Below are positions 40,487-49,459 of a DNA stretch of 64,000 bases, in pieces. Under the pieces are notes generated by a model that worked only from the letters and a program-made list of their open reading frames with translations, searched no databases and was not told the DNA's origin. The translations under genes and the position numbers were made by a program. How positions within the stretch are numbered: position 1 is the first letter of the stretch; each line of letters opens with the position of its first letter. The DNA is taken from positions 142,287-206,286 of the forward strand of contig NZ_BMMK01000009.1 of assembly GCF_014645795.1 (NCBI RefSeq), read 5' to 3'. This stretch comes from Longimycelium tulufanense. GTDB lineage: Bacteria > Actinomycetota > Actinomycetes > Mycobacteriales > Pseudonocardiaceae.

Positions 40487-41703
40487 CCGCCGTGGTGGTG
40501 ACCGGCATCGGAGTGATCGCCCCCAACGGCCGGAACGCGAGTGAGTTCTGGTCCGCGACCCTGTCCGGACGCACCGGAATCGGACCGCTGACCCGCTTCG
40601 ACGCGACGAGCCATCCAGCCGTGTTGGCCGGGCAGATCGATGGTTTCGACCCTGTCGAGCAGATTCCGCGCAAGCTGTTACCCCAGACCGATGTCTCAAC
40701 GCAGTTCGCACTGGCCGCGGCAGCCGAGGCACTCGCTGATGCCAATGTTGATCCAGCACGGTTCTCCCGTTACGGGACCGGCGTCGTCACCTCCAACGCG
40801 ACCGGCGGTTTCGCCTTCACTCACAGGGAGTTTCAGAAACTGTGGACCCAGGGCCCGGGGGCGGTGAGCGTCTACGAGTCCTTCGCGTGGTTCTACGCCG
40901 TCAACACCGGCCAGATCTCCATCAGGCATGGCCTGCGTGGCCCGGGCTGCGTGCTGGTGAGCGAGCAGGCCGGCGGTCTCGACGCGATCGGCAATGCTCG
41001 CCGGGCCATCCGGCTCGGAACCCCCGTCATGGTCACCGGTGGGGTGGACTCGTCCTTCGATCCGTGGGGCTGGGCCTCGCACGTCTCCAGTGGCCGTCTG
41101 AGTCGAGGAAGGGATCCGGAACGTGCCTACCTGCCCTTCGACGTCGATGCGAACGGCTATGTACCCGGCGAGGGCGGTGCGCTTCTCGTGCTCGAGGAAG
41201 CCAGCTCCGCCCGGGCCCGAAGCGCCCGGCTCTATGGTGAGATCGCCGGCTACGCCGCAACCTTCGATCCCCGCCCCGGTTCGTCCGAACGGCCGCCGGG
41301 CCTACGGCGTGCCGCTGAGCTCGCTGTCGCCGATGCGGGTCTGCGGCCCACCGACATCGACGTCGTGTTCGCCGACGGGTCGGGCGTTCGGAATTTGGAC
41401 GCCGTCGAGGCGGCGGCTCTCGCGGACCTGTTCGGGCCGGGACGGGTACCAGTCAGCGCGCCCAAGGCGTTGACCGGTCGGCTTTACGCGGGCGGTGGCC
41501 CGCTGGACGTCACAACCGCCTTGCTCGCGATCAGGGATGGGGTCATTCCTGCCACCGCGCACACGAGCGCCGTGCCCGCCAGCTACGGGCTTGACCTCGT
41601 GCTGCGCGAACCACGCCGGGCCGAACTCCGGTCAGCACTCGTGCTCGCGCGGGGGAAAGGCGGGTTCAACTCCGCCGTCGTGGTTCGTTGCACCGATGGT
41701 TAG
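40483..41703 (+). CDS. Type II PKS ketosynthase beta / chain length factor
   Basis: 406 residues. Homologous to KS-alpha, but the active Cys is Gln162 ([12 protein letters not shown]) and the catalytic His region is replaced (FADGSGVRN), the defining change of chain length factors. It sets chain length with KS-alpha and may start synthesis by decarboxylating malonyl-ACP. GTG overlaps the KS-alpha stop (GTGA). Codon 66 is TTA (40678). Chain length cannot be read safely by eye. Confidence 0.97.
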   Translation: MTAVVVTGIGVIAPNGRNASEFWSATLSGRTGIGPLTRFDATSHPAVLAGQIDGFDPVEQIPRKLLPQTDVSTQFALAAAAEALADANVDPARFSRYGTGVVTSNATGGFAFTHREFQKLWTQGPGAVSVYESFAWFYAVNTGQISIRHGLRGPGCVLVSEQAGGLDAIGNARRAIRLGTPVMVTGGVDSSFDPWGWASHVSSGRLSRGRDPERAYLPFDVDANGYVPGEGGALLVLEEASSARARSARLYGEIAGYAATFDPRPGSSERPPGLRRAAELAVADAGLRPTDIDVVFADGSGVRNLDAVEAAALADLFGPGRVPVSAPKALTGRLYAGGGPLDVTTALLAIRDGVIPATAHTSAVPASYGLDLVLREPRRAELRSALVLARGKGGFNSAVVVRCTDG

Positions 41704-41730
41704 TTCCGCAGGACAGGAAAGGGAAAGACC

Positions 41731-41982
41731 ATGCAGAAACTCAGCTTGGACGACCTGTTCGACATGTTGAAGAGCTGTGGTGGGGATGTGGCGGGGTTGG
41801 CGACCACGCCCGAGGTCATGGAGATGCCCTTCGATGCGCTCGGGTGTGACTCACTTGCTCTGCTCGAAACCGCCGCTCTCATCAGGCGCGAACTGGGTGT
41901 CGTCATCCCGGACGACCAGGTGGTGGAGATGAGCACCCCCCGCGCACTGATCGACTTCGTCAACGGCTCACTGGTGGACTGA
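41731..41982 (+). CDS. Type II PKS acyl carrier protein
   Basis: 83 residues with the phosphopantetheine serine at position 41 (ALGCDSLALLE). Carries the growing chain. ATG with GGAAAGGGAAAG upstream, 27 bases after the CLF. Last gene of the plus polyketide operon. No gene is seen in the 203 bases to menJ, which is convergent. Confidence 0.96.
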   Translation: MQKLSLDDLFDMLKSCGGDVAGLATTPEVMEMPFDALGCDSLALLETAALIRRELGVVIPDDQVVEMSTPRALIDFVNGSLVD

Positions 41983-42185
41983 ACCGCGGTACGAGCGCCC
42001 TCGCCATATCGCCGCCCGCTTCACCGAGATACCCCTCCTCACTAACAGTAGTGTCGCGCTGGTGGTACGTAATCAACTGATCGCGACTCTGGCTGTTCTG
42101 GAGGGGGACAGGCGCCATGTCGACGTGGCGACCATCCGCCTTGCGGCGGTTTCAGCGTGTTGCCACGGTTCCCGACGACATCGGA

Positions 42186-43469
42186 TCAGACGCTGGGGGC
42201 GAGGCGGGTGGCGGTGGTGATGACACGGTCGATGGTGTCGCCGTCCCTGGTGTCGTAGAGGTTGGCGAGCAGCTTGAGGACAACCTTCATGAGCGGGGTG
42301 ATCTGCAGGCCGTAGCGGGTGGCGGCGCGCATCACCAACGGCTGCCCGATGAGCCGGCTGAACAGGTTGCCGAGCCGGTAGTAGCCGCCGAAGCGCTGCC
42401 GCAGCGCGGTCGGATATCCCTCCAGGGCACGCTCGCGCGAAGATCCTTCGGCGCGCGCGAGGGCGTGCACCACCGACTCCGCGGCCACCCGCGCCGACTC
42501 CATGGCGTAGGCGATTCCCTCGCCATTGAAGGGGTTCACCATGCCGCCGGCGTCCCCGACGAGCAACAAACCGTTGCGGTAGTGGGGAGTCCGGTTGAAG
42601 CCCATCGGCAGCGCGGCCCCGCCAACCTTGCCGGTGGCGTTCTCCTCGCGCAGGCCCCACTCCTCCGGCGTGCCGTCGAGCCAGGAGCGGAGCAGTGCGC
42701 GGTAGTCCGTCTTGCCGTACGCCTTGGAGGTCGAGAGGATGCCGAGCCCGACATTCGCGGTGCCGTCGCCCATGCCGAAGACCCACCCGTAGCCGGGCAG
42801 CAGCCGCGGCTCGCCGGGAACGGAACGGTCCCACAGCTCCAGGTGCGACTCGAGGTAGTCGTCGTGGCTGCGAGGGCTGGTGTAGTAGCGACGCACCGCG
42901 ACACCCATCGGCCGGTCGTCGCGCTTCTCCAGACCGACGGAGAGTGCGAGGCGGGCCGAGACCCCGTCACAGCCCAGAATCAGGGGTGCACGGTAGGTGA
43001 CCGGCCTGCGTTCCGGGCCGATCTTGGCGGTCACCCCGACGATCCGGCCGGTGCGCTCGTCGGTGATCGCGCCGATGACGTTGGTGTCCTCCAGCAGGCG
43101 GGCACCGGCCCGCTGCGCGTTGCGCGCGAGCAACTCGTCGAAGTCCTGGCGCGGGCGCACGACGCCGTAGGGCGGAAAGCTGGCCAGCTCGGGCCAGGGC
43201 AGCTCGAGCCGGACCCCGCCACCCACGATGCGCAGGCCGCGGTTGTGCAGCCAGCCCGCCTTCTCGCTGGTGTCGATGCCGAGGTCGATCAGCTGCTTGA
43301 CGCCGCGCGGGGTGAGGCCGTCGCCGCAGACCTTCTCCCGGGGGAAGACGCTCTTCTCCAGCAGGAGCACGTCCACGCCGGCGCGTGCGAGGTAGGTCGC
43401 CGCCGTGGCCCCGGCCGGGCCCGCACCGACCACGATCACTTCGGCGTCCTCGCCAGGCCCCCTGCGCAT
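42186..43469 (-). CDS. menJ: Menaquinone reductase MenJ (geranylgeranyl-reductase family)
   Basis: 427 residues. FAD fold VIVVGAGPAGATAATYLARAG, then the SVFPREKVCGDGLTPRGV motif of geranylgeranyl reductases, GCDGVSARLALSVGL, and LLLVGDAGGMVNPFNGEGIAYAMESA. Mycobacterial MenJ (Rv0561c) saturates one isoprene double bond of menaquinone; synteny with menG, mgtA and grcC1 supports the same role. ATG with AAGGAGGG, which touches a Rex-type operator. Convergent with the ACP gene. Confidence 0.9.
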   Translation of the reverse strand: MRRGPGEDAEVIVVGAGPAGATAATYLARAGVDVLLLEKSVFPREKVCGDGLTPRGVKQLIDLGIDTSEKAGWLHNRGLRIVGGGVRLELPWPELASFPPYGVVRPRQDFDELLARNAQRAGARLLEDTNVIGAITDERTGRIVGVTAKIGPERRPVTYRAPLILGCDGVSARLALSVGLEKRDDRPMGVAVRRYYTSPRSHDDYLESHLELWDRSVPGEPRLLPGYGWVFGMGDGTANVGLGILSTSKAYGKTDYRALLRSWLDGTPEEWGLREENATGKVGGAALPMGFNRTPHYRNGLLLVGDAGGMVNPFNGEGIAYAMESARVAAESVVHALARAEGSSRERALEGYPTALRQRFGGYYRLGNLFSRLIGQPLVMRAATRYGLQITPLMKVVLKLLANLYDTRDGDTIDRVITTATRLAPSV

Positions 43470-43479
43470 CGCGCCCTCC

Positions 43480-43516
43480 TTGTGAACGCCTTCACGAAGT
43501 CGTGCTGCGGAGTTTA
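43480..43516 (-). promoter_or_regulatory. Rex operator and promoter of menJ
   Basis: TTGTGAACGCCTTCACGAA (43480-43498) fits the Rex consensus and ends 11 bases before the menJ ATG, touching its ribosome site. A -10-like TAAACT (43516-43511, minus strand) is 13 bases away. Sequence and spacing match the nuoA site closely over about 36 bases. Confidence 0.83.
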
Positions 43517-43605
43517 GTCATCCTCATGTCCGGCGACGACGGGCCCGAACCGACCGACCCGGAGCACCTGGTCCCGGGCCGGGGCCGGGTTTACGTCACC
43601 GCAGG

Positions 43606-44292
43606 TCAGGGCTTGACGCCACGGTGTAGCGCGACCACCCCGCCGGTCAGGTTGCGCCAGGCGACGTCGTCCCAGCCCGCCGCGTGGATCCGCTCGCCCA
43701 GCTCGCGCTGGTCGGGCCAGGCGCGGATCGACTCGGCGAGGTAGACGTAGGCGTCCGGGTTCGACGAGACCTTGCGGGCGACCAGCGGCAACGCCCGCAT
43801 CAGGTAGTTCATGTAGATCCGGCGGAACGGGCCCCACACCGGGGTGGAGAACTCGCACACGACGAGCCGGCCGCCGCTGCGGGTCACCCGGGCCAGCTCG
43901 CGGAGGGCGGCGTCGGGGTCGACGATGTTGCGCAGGCCGAACGAGATCGTCACCGCGTCGAAGGTCTGGTCGGCGAAGGGCAGGTGCAGCCCGTCGGCCG
44001 CGACCAGCGGCACGCCCCGGTCGCGGCCCTGCTCCAGCATGCAGAGGGAGAAGTCGGCGGCCACGCACCAGGCGCCCGAGCTGGCCAGCTCGGCGGTGGA
44101 CACCGCGGTGCCGGCGGCCAGGTCGAGCACGCGCTCGCCGGGCTGCAGGTCCAGGGCGCGGGCGGTGCGGGTCCGCCAGCGGCGGTCCTGGCCGAAGGAG
44201 AGCACCGTGTTGGTCAGGTCATAACGCCGCGCGACGCCGTCGAACATCGCGGCGACCTCGTTCGGCTTCTTCTGCAAGTCCGCCCTGGCCAT
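43606..44292 (-). CDS. menG: Demethylmenaquinone methyltransferase
   Basis: 228 residues, UbiE/MenG family. [25 protein letters not shown] at the start, SAM motif [16 protein letters not shown], the UbiE-typical [26 protein letters not shown] and [14 protein letters not shown] near the end. Methylates demethylmenaquinone, the last step of menaquinone synthesis. Start chosen at [13 protein letters not shown] (44292) because upstream residues are not conserved. Confidence 0.95.
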   Translation of the reverse strand: MARADLQKKPNEVAAMFDGVARRYDLTNTVLSFGQDRRWRTRTARALDLQPGERVLDLAAGTAVSTAELASSGAWCVAADFSLCMLEQGRDRGVPLVAADGLHLPFADQTFDAVTISFGLRNIVDPDAALRELARVTRSGGRLVVCEFSTPVWGPFRRIYMNYLMRALPLVARKVSSNPDAYVYLAESIRAWPDQRELGERIHAAGWDDVAWRNLTGGVVALHRGVKP

Positions 44293-44374
44293 TCCCGCAG
44301 CGTACGACGGCCACCCGGGGCATCGCGCATGCGCCCGTCCGGACTCCGGGTCGCCCATCGGGTATTGGCGGGGA

Positions 44375-44408
44375 CCCGGCCGCGGGTTCTGACGAGCCCG
44401 CGGCCGGG
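44375..44408. terminator. 12-bp hairpin after the thioredoxin-like gene
   Basis: CCCGGCCGCGGG (44375-44386) pairs perfectly with 44397-44408 across a 10-base loop. It sits just beyond the stop of the minus-strand thioredoxin-like gene and upstream of menG. Confidence 0.7.
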
Positions 44409-44415
44409 GGTTCGG

Positions 44416-44676
44416 CTACCTCGGCTGGCCGATGCCGGCGGCGATCAGGCCGTCGCGGGTCGGCGCGCCCCGCTGGCAGCAGACGGCCAGGGTGCCGTCG
44501 ACCACGACGGACGGAACGGTCGTGACCCCGTACGCGGCCGCCTTGTCCGTTCCTTCCCGGCGCAGGTCGTGAATGGTGACCTCACAGTCGGAACAGGCCA
44601 GCTCCTGGACGAGGCGAACCGTCGGTTCGCAGACCGGGCAGCCGGCGACGAAGACCTCAACGTGGCGCCTTGCCAT
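44416..44676 (-). CDS. Thioredoxin/glutaredoxin-like small protein
   Basis: 86 residues from the ATG at 44676 (GGAGG 8 bases upstream). CPVC redox pair near residue 11, TVPSVVVDG cis-proline segment, and a further vicinal Cys pair (LAVCCQRGAP). Belongs to small thioredoxin-like proteins; partner unknown. It lies alone between menG and the glycosyltransferases on the same strand. Confidence 0.82.
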   Translation of the reverse strand: MARRHVEVFVAGCPVCEPTVRLVQELACSDCEVTIHDLRREGTDKAAAYGVTTVPSVVVDGTLAVCCQRGAPTRDGLIAAGIGQPR

Positions 44677-44833
44677 GGTCATCACCTCCGACCGCGACGC
44701 TAGAACTTCCAGTGGACTGGAAAATCAAGTCGCGCAGCCCGGGGTTCTCCGGGGTGCGGGGCCGGGGCACGCCCCGGTCCGGGACCCGGTCGGGCCCGGG
44801 CAGCTCCGGCCGGCTCCGATGACCCGGTGCGAC

Positions 44834-45946
44834 TCAGTCGGCGACGCGGAGGGCGTGCAGCATCCCGTCCACGCTCGAGTGCCAGGGGTAACGCTCGGCG
44901 CGGGCGCGAGCCGCCGCCCGGCGGCTCGGCTCGGGCACGGCCAGCAGGTTCGTGACGGCTCCGGCGAACGCCGGAGCGTGGTCGGGCACGGCGGCGCCGC
45001 ATCCGGGCCGGACGATCTCCCGCAGCGCCGACGACGCCGAGACCACCACGGGCGTGCCGGAGGCCAGCGCCTCCAGCGCGGCCAGGCCGAACGTCTCGTG
45101 CGGTCCAGGAGCGAGGGAGACGTCGGCGGTCGCCAGCAGCCGGGCGACCGAGCGCCGTGCCCCGACGAACCCGAGGAAGGTGACGGGCAGCCCCGCGGCT
45201 CGTCGCTCCAAGGCGGCGCGGCGTGGGCCGTCGCCGGCGATCACCAGCCGCACCCGGTGACCGCACTCGTACAGCTCGGCGAGCGCGTCCACGCTGCGCT
45301 CCACCTGCTTCTCCGGCGAGAGACGTCCACAGTGGACCAGCAGGGCATCGGAACCGCGAGCCAGCTCGGCCCGTAGCGAGGCGTCCCGCCTTCCCGGGTG
45401 GAACTCGACGAGATCAACGCCTAGCGGCACGCGCAGCACGTTCCGCGCGCCGATGCGATTGAACTCCTGCCGGGCGAATCCCGTTGTGCAGACGACAGTG
45501 TCGTAGTTGGCCGCCATACGGGTGTTCGCCCAGTCTGCCATCCGGCGCGCGGCCTTGCCCGGCAACAGGAACTGTTCCAGCAGCCGGTCGAGGCGCTCGT
45601 GGGAGATCACCACGCTCGGCACGCCGTGTCGTGCCGCCCATCGGCCCATTCCCCGGAGCGTGAGCCGGTCCGACACCTCGAGCCGGTCGGGTCGGAGCTC
45701 GCTGAGCAGTCTCTGCACCCGCCAGGGATCGACGGCGCGATAGCCGCCGGTCCCGGGAATCCGCGGCGCCGGCAACGTGATGCGGCGGACGCCCGTCGGC
45801 ATCATCTCGTCGCCGGCGCGCCCGCCGGGGACGACGAGGACGACTTCGTTCCCATATGCCACGTACCCGGCGCCGAGGTGGTGGAGCGCGGTGCGGAGCC
45901 CGCCGGAGCGGGGCCCGTAGAAGTTGGCGAGCTGGACGATCCGCAT
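44834..45946 (-). CDS. GT4-family glycosyltransferase (mannosyltransferase-like)
   Basis: 370 residues, GT-B fold. N-terminal VQLANFYGPRSGGLRTALHHL, C-terminal domain LLVHCGRLSPEKQVERSVDAL, and the donor-site E-x7-E region APGPHETFGLAALEALASGTPVV. Close in type to phosphatidylinositol/lipoglycan mannosyltransferases. ATG is 4 bases after the mgtA stop, so the two are co-transcribed. Specific acceptor unknown. Confidence 0.85.
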   Translation of the reverse strand: MRIVQLANFYGPRSGGLRTALHHLGAGYVAYGNEVVLVVPGGRAGDEMMPTGVRRITLPAPRIPGTGGYRAVDPWRVQRLLSELRPDRLEVSDRLTLRGMGRWAARHGVPSVVISHERLDRLLEQFLLPGKAARRMADWANTRMAANYDTVVCTTGFARQEFNRIGARNVLRVPLGVDLVEFHPGRRDASLRAELARGSDALLVHCGRLSPEKQVERSVDALAELYECGHRVRLVIAGDGPRRAALERRAAGLPVTFLGFVGARRSVARLLATADVSLAPGPHETFGLAALEALASGTPVVVSASSALREIVRPGCGAAVPDHAPAFAGAVTNLLAVPEPSRRAAARARAERYPWHSSVDGMLHALRVAD

Positions 45947-45950
45947 CGGC

Positions 45951-47066
45951 TCACGCCGCCGCCCGCTGCGCCGATCCCGCGATGACCTCGGCGTAGTGCC
46001 TCATCAGCTCGGCACACACCGCCGGCCAGGTGCGGTTGAGGACCGACCGGCGCGCGGCCATGCCGAGGCGGGTACGAAGCTCGGCGTCACGCAGGGCACG
46101 CACGGTGTTCCGGAGCGCGTCCTCGTCACCGGGCGGGAACAGGAATCCGGTGTGTCCTGGGCGAACAAGGTCCCGTGGCCCGCCGGCATCCGGTGCGACC
46201 ACCGGGAGACCGGACGAGAGCGCCTCCTGCACCGTCTGGCAGAACGTCTCGTGCGGCCCGGTGTGCACGAAGACGTCCAGGCTCGCGTACGCGGTCGCCA
46301 GCTCGTCGCCACCACGGAAGCCCAGGAAGGCCGCGTTGGGAAGCAGCCGGCGTAGCTGGTTGGTGTCCGGGCCGTCGCCGACCACAACAAGCCGCGTCCC
46401 GGGTTCGTGGGCGAGCGCAGCCAGCTTGTGCACCTGCTTTTCCGGTGCCAGCCGGCCGACGTAGCCGACGAGTAGCTCGCCGTTGGGCGCCAGTTCGGAT
46501 CGCAGCGCCGCGCTACGTCGGTCCGGGTGGAAACGGACGGTGTCGACGCCCCGGCCCCACCGGTGGACCCGCGGCACTCCGTGTGCCCGCAGGGCGTCCG
46601 CGGCCCACGTCGATGGGGCGAGCGTGCGGTCGGCCAGCGAGTGCAGGCGGCGCGTCCAGCGCCAGGCCGCTCGTGCGGTGAGCCCGAGGCCGTAACTGCT
46701 CGCGAAACCGGCGACATCGGTCTGGTACACGGCCACGGCGGGCACACCGAGCTTGCGCGCGACGCTCACGCCACGCGCGCCCACCACGAACGGCGAGGCC
46801 AGGTGGACCACGTCGGGCCGGAAACCGGCCATCGCGGTCAAGACCTTCCGGGTCGGCACGCCGATCGGCAGCGAGTCCACCACCGGCAGGTCGAGCGCGG
46901 GCACCCGCGCGACCGGGAAGCCCTCGTGCTCGTCCGGGCCGGCCCCGGGCGCGACGACGAGCGCGTGGTGGCCGGCGCGCCGCAGGTGCTCCAGCACCCG
47001 CAGCACCGAGTTGGTGACCCCGTTGACCTGGGGCAGGAAGCTCTCCGTCACGATTGCGACGCGCAC
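45951..47066 (-). CDS. mgtA: GDP-mannose-dependent alpha-mannosyltransferase, MgtA-like
   Basis: 371 residues from the GTG at 47066. [28 protein letters not shown] is characteristic of the Rv0557/MgtA group. Catalytic-domain landmarks: [34 protein letters not shown] and the [22 protein letters not shown] donor loop. In mycobacteria and corynebacteria this enzyme mannosylates a glucuronyl diacylglycerol anchor, and it lies next to menG as here. Confidence 0.85.
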   Translation of the reverse strand: MRVAIVTESFLPQVNGVTNSVLRVLEHLRRAGHHALVVAPGAGPDEHEGFPVARVPALDLPVVDSLPIGVPTRKVLTAMAGFRPDVVHLASPFVVGARGVSVARKLGVPAVAVYQTDVAGFASSYGLGLTARAAWRWTRRLHSLADRTLAPSTWAADALRAHGVPRVHRWGRGVDTVRFHPDRRSAALRSELAPNGELLVGYVGRLAPEKQVHKLAALAHEPGTRLVVVGDGPDTNQLRRLLPNAAFLGFRGGDELATAYASLDVFVHTGPHETFCQTVQEALSSGLPVVAPDAGGPRDLVRPGHTGFLFPPGDEDALRNTVRALRDAELRTRLGMAARRSVLNRTWPAVCAELMRHYAEVIAGSAQRAAA

Positions 47067-47221
47067 GGCATCACGGTGACGTGGCGGAGCGACGGGGGCG
47101 TGACGTGGCGGGGAACGCTGGGCCAACTCCGCTCCTGGCACGCAGCCGGAAAGGCAAGTGCGAGCGGTCGTTCACCTCGGTGTCGCGCCGCCGACACCCA
47201 TCGCGGGGACAGTTGAGCGGC

Positions 47222-48043
47222 ATGACCGCCCTGTCGTACCGCGCGGCTCCGCCCGTCGACCCCGGTCTCGTCTCCCGCGCCCTGGAGGTGGCGGGCCGGC
47301 TGGCGAACGACGCCGCCGACGTGATCGCCGCCACTGCGGGCCGTGGCGCCCGACCCGGGGTGAAGGAGTCCCCGTTCGACTGGGTGACCGACACCGATCG
47401 GACCCTGGAGCGGCACACGCGCCGCGTATTGGCCAACGAGTTCGACATCCCGATCGTCGGTGAGGAGTTCGAACCCGACGACCGCGCGCTGACGAGCGAG
47501 TTCCGCTGGGTCGTCGACCCGGTGGACGGTACCGCCAACTACGTGGCCGGTTTGCCCTGGTGTGTCTACAGCCTGGGACTGGTCGACGCGCACGGGCCCG
47601 TTGTCGGCGTGATCGCGGATCCGTACCACGCGCAGATCTACGCCGCCGCGCGCGGGCGTGGGATGCGCGCGAACGGCATGCCGGTGCGACTGCCCGAGCG
47701 GTGCGACCTGCGGGGCGGCATCGTGTGCACCGAGTTGACCGACGGACGCCCGTGGCCGGGCATGGTGGAGTTCATTCAGGGCGTGGCCAGCGGAAGCTGT
47801 GGCATGCGTGTGCTCGGCTCCAGTGCGCTGTCGATCACGCAGGTTGCGCTGGGGCACGCGGTGGCCGCGGTTCTCGACAGCTACCACGAATGGGATGTGG
47901 CAGCGGCACTGGCGTTGGCTATCGAGGCGGGCGCTGTTGTGTTGAACCGCAGTGGAGAACCTGACCCGCTCCCCAAGGATGGGCTCCTCGTGGCCGCCGC
48001 GGATGCCGCGCACGAGGTGTTCTCCTGGTGGACGGGTTCCTAA
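47222..48043 (+). CDS. Inositol monophosphatase family protein
   Basis: 273 residues. Metal-site motifs: GEEFEP near residue 80, WVVDPVDGTANYVAGLPW near 100, and SYHEWDVAAALALAIEAGA near 220. Dephosphorylates inositol-1-phosphate or a related sugar phosphate. Divergent from mgtA; a link to inositol-containing lipoglycans is plausible but unproven. ATG 4 residues before the conserved N-terminus. Confidence 0.92.
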   Translation: MTALSYRAAPPVDPGLVSRALEVAGRLANDAADVIAATAGRGARPGVKESPFDWVTDTDRTLERHTRRVLANEFDIPIVGEEFEPDDRALTSEFRWVVDPVDGTANYVAGLPWCVYSLGLVDAHGPVVGVIADPYHAQIYAAARGRGMRANGMPVRLPERCDLRGGIVCTELTDGRPWPGMVEFIQGVASGSCGMRVLGSSALSITQVALGHAVAAVLDSYHEWDVAAALALAIEAGAVVLNRSGEPDPLPKDGLLVAAADAAHEVFSWWTGS

Positions 48044-48071
48044 CCCGCGAAGTTCTCCCTACGCTCGCCTC

Positions 48072-48383
48072 GTGATTGTTTACTCCGTGCGTGCCACGTT
48101 CGACGACGACAGCATGCGCGATGCCTTTCTTTCCTGGCTGTGCTCGGGTCATGCTGCCGCCGTCGTCGAGGCTGGCGCACTTGACGCCGAGGTCCTCGTG
48201 CACGAGGACGGTTCGACCGAGGCGCGTTACCACTTCGCGGACCGCGCGGCGTTCGACGCCTACCTCGCCGGCCCGGCCGAACGCCTACGCGCCGAGACCA
48301 CCGAGAAGTTCCGTCTCGGCGAAAACGTCCGCTTGACCCGGGAGATCTCCGAAGTCGCGTATCGGCTGGACGACCGGCGCTGA
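48072..48383 (+). CDS. DUF4286 family protein
   Basis: 103 residues from the GTG at 48072. Pattern VIVYSVRATFDDDSMRDAFLSWL, AEVLVHEDGSTEARYHFADRAAFDAYL, and RLRAETTEKF fits the DUF4286 ferredoxin-like family. 28 bases after the phosphatase gene, same strand. No known activity. Confidence 0.8.
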   Translation: MIVYSVRATFDDDSMRDAFLSWLCSGHAAAVVEAGALDAEVLVHEDGSTEARYHFADRAAFDAYLAGPAERLRAETTEKFRLGENVRLTREISEVAYRLDDRR

Positions 48384-48459
48384 TCAGACGCGCCGGAGGA
48401 CACTGCAGCTTAAGCAGTCACTTCCTACCGCCCAGATCGCGCTTCAGGGAGGCCGTTGG

Positions 48460-49401
48460 CTACGCGGAGTGTGCGTTTGGTGTCGCTGCTGTCTCTGCTC
48501 GATGAGTCGTCCCCTCTTGGAACATCTCCCGCACGCATCTTCGCAACCACGCGTGCACCGAATCCCCATCATGGCGGGGATGCCAGGCCAGGCAGATGTC
48601 GATCGGTTCGATCTCCAGTGGGAGTTCGAACACGTGGAGATCGAGCACTTCGGCTGCGTGCACGGCCAGCGTTTCCGGCACCGCGGCCACCAGGTCACTG
48701 GTTAGCAACATCAACAGCGCCGAGGAGTAGTTGGGCAGTGAAGCCACTACCGCGCGACGCTGGCCGTGTTTGGCCAGTTGCTCGTCCACCGGGCCGGTGA
48801 GGCGGCCACGACGAGAGACGCTGAGGTGCCTGGCGCCGGCAAACCGCGTCAAGGTGACACGTCGGGTAGCAAAGGGGTGATCCGCCCTCACAACCCCGAC
48901 GTGCCGGTCCTGGAAGAGGGACTCGATCCGGAGTTCCGGTGACGCCTCGTCGATCACGCCGATCTCGATGTCCGCGACGCCGCTGCGCAGTGGGGCGGCT
49001 TCCCGGTGCCCCTCCGCGAGGAACCGCACGGTGACGTGCGGTGCCTCGCGTTCGAGCCGGCCCACGATCCGCGGTGCCATCACGGCGGCGTAACCGTCGT
49101 CCGCGACCACCGCGAAGCTGCGCTCGACCCGTGCCAGGTCCGGATCCCCCTGTGGGGACAACAACAGCCGGGCCTCCTGGACGAGGGCGTGAACCCGCGT
49201 CCGTAGCGCCACCGCACGGGGCGTCGGTACCAGCTGACGGCCCGCGCGGACGAGCACCGGATCGCCGAGCGCGCGGCGGATGCGTACGAGCGTGCGGCTC
49301 ATGGCCGGCGGTGACAGGTGGAGTCGCTCGGCAGCCCCGGTAACGCTTTCCTCCTGCAGCAACGCGTCCAGGGCGACGAGCAGGCGGAGGTCGGCCGTCA
49401 C
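48460..49401 (-). CDS. LysR-family regulator
   Basis: 313 residues. Winged helix at 3-65 (DLRLLVALDALLQEESVTGAAERLHLSPPAMSRTLVRIRRAL) and a LysR effector domain (DIEIGVIDEASPELRIESLFQDRHVGVVRADHP). The GTG at 49401 gives the usual family length; an ATG at 49476 would overlap the exporter gene. Third gene of an operon with the exporter and methyltransferase, so it probably controls them in response to the exported or modified compound. Confidence 0.87.
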   Translation of the reverse strand: MTADLRLLVALDALLQEESVTGAAERLHLSPPAMSRTLVRIRRALGDPVLVRAGRQLVPTPRAVALRTRVHALVQEARLLLSPQGDPDLARVERSFAVVADDGYAAVMAPRIVGRLEREAPHVTVRFLAEGHREAAPLRSGVADIEIGVIDEASPELRIESLFQDRHVGVVRADHPFATRRVTLTRFAGARHLSVSRRGRLTGPVDEQLAKHGQRRAVVASLPNYSSALLMLLTSDLVAAVPETLAVHAAEVLDLHVFELPLEIEPIDICLAWHPRHDGDSVHAWLRRCVREMFQEGTTHRAETAATPNAHSA

Positions 49402-49459
49402 CGACGCGACCCCCGCCTCGCCCGGGAGAGAGGCTCCGGCCGATGCTCGCACCTGCTCG

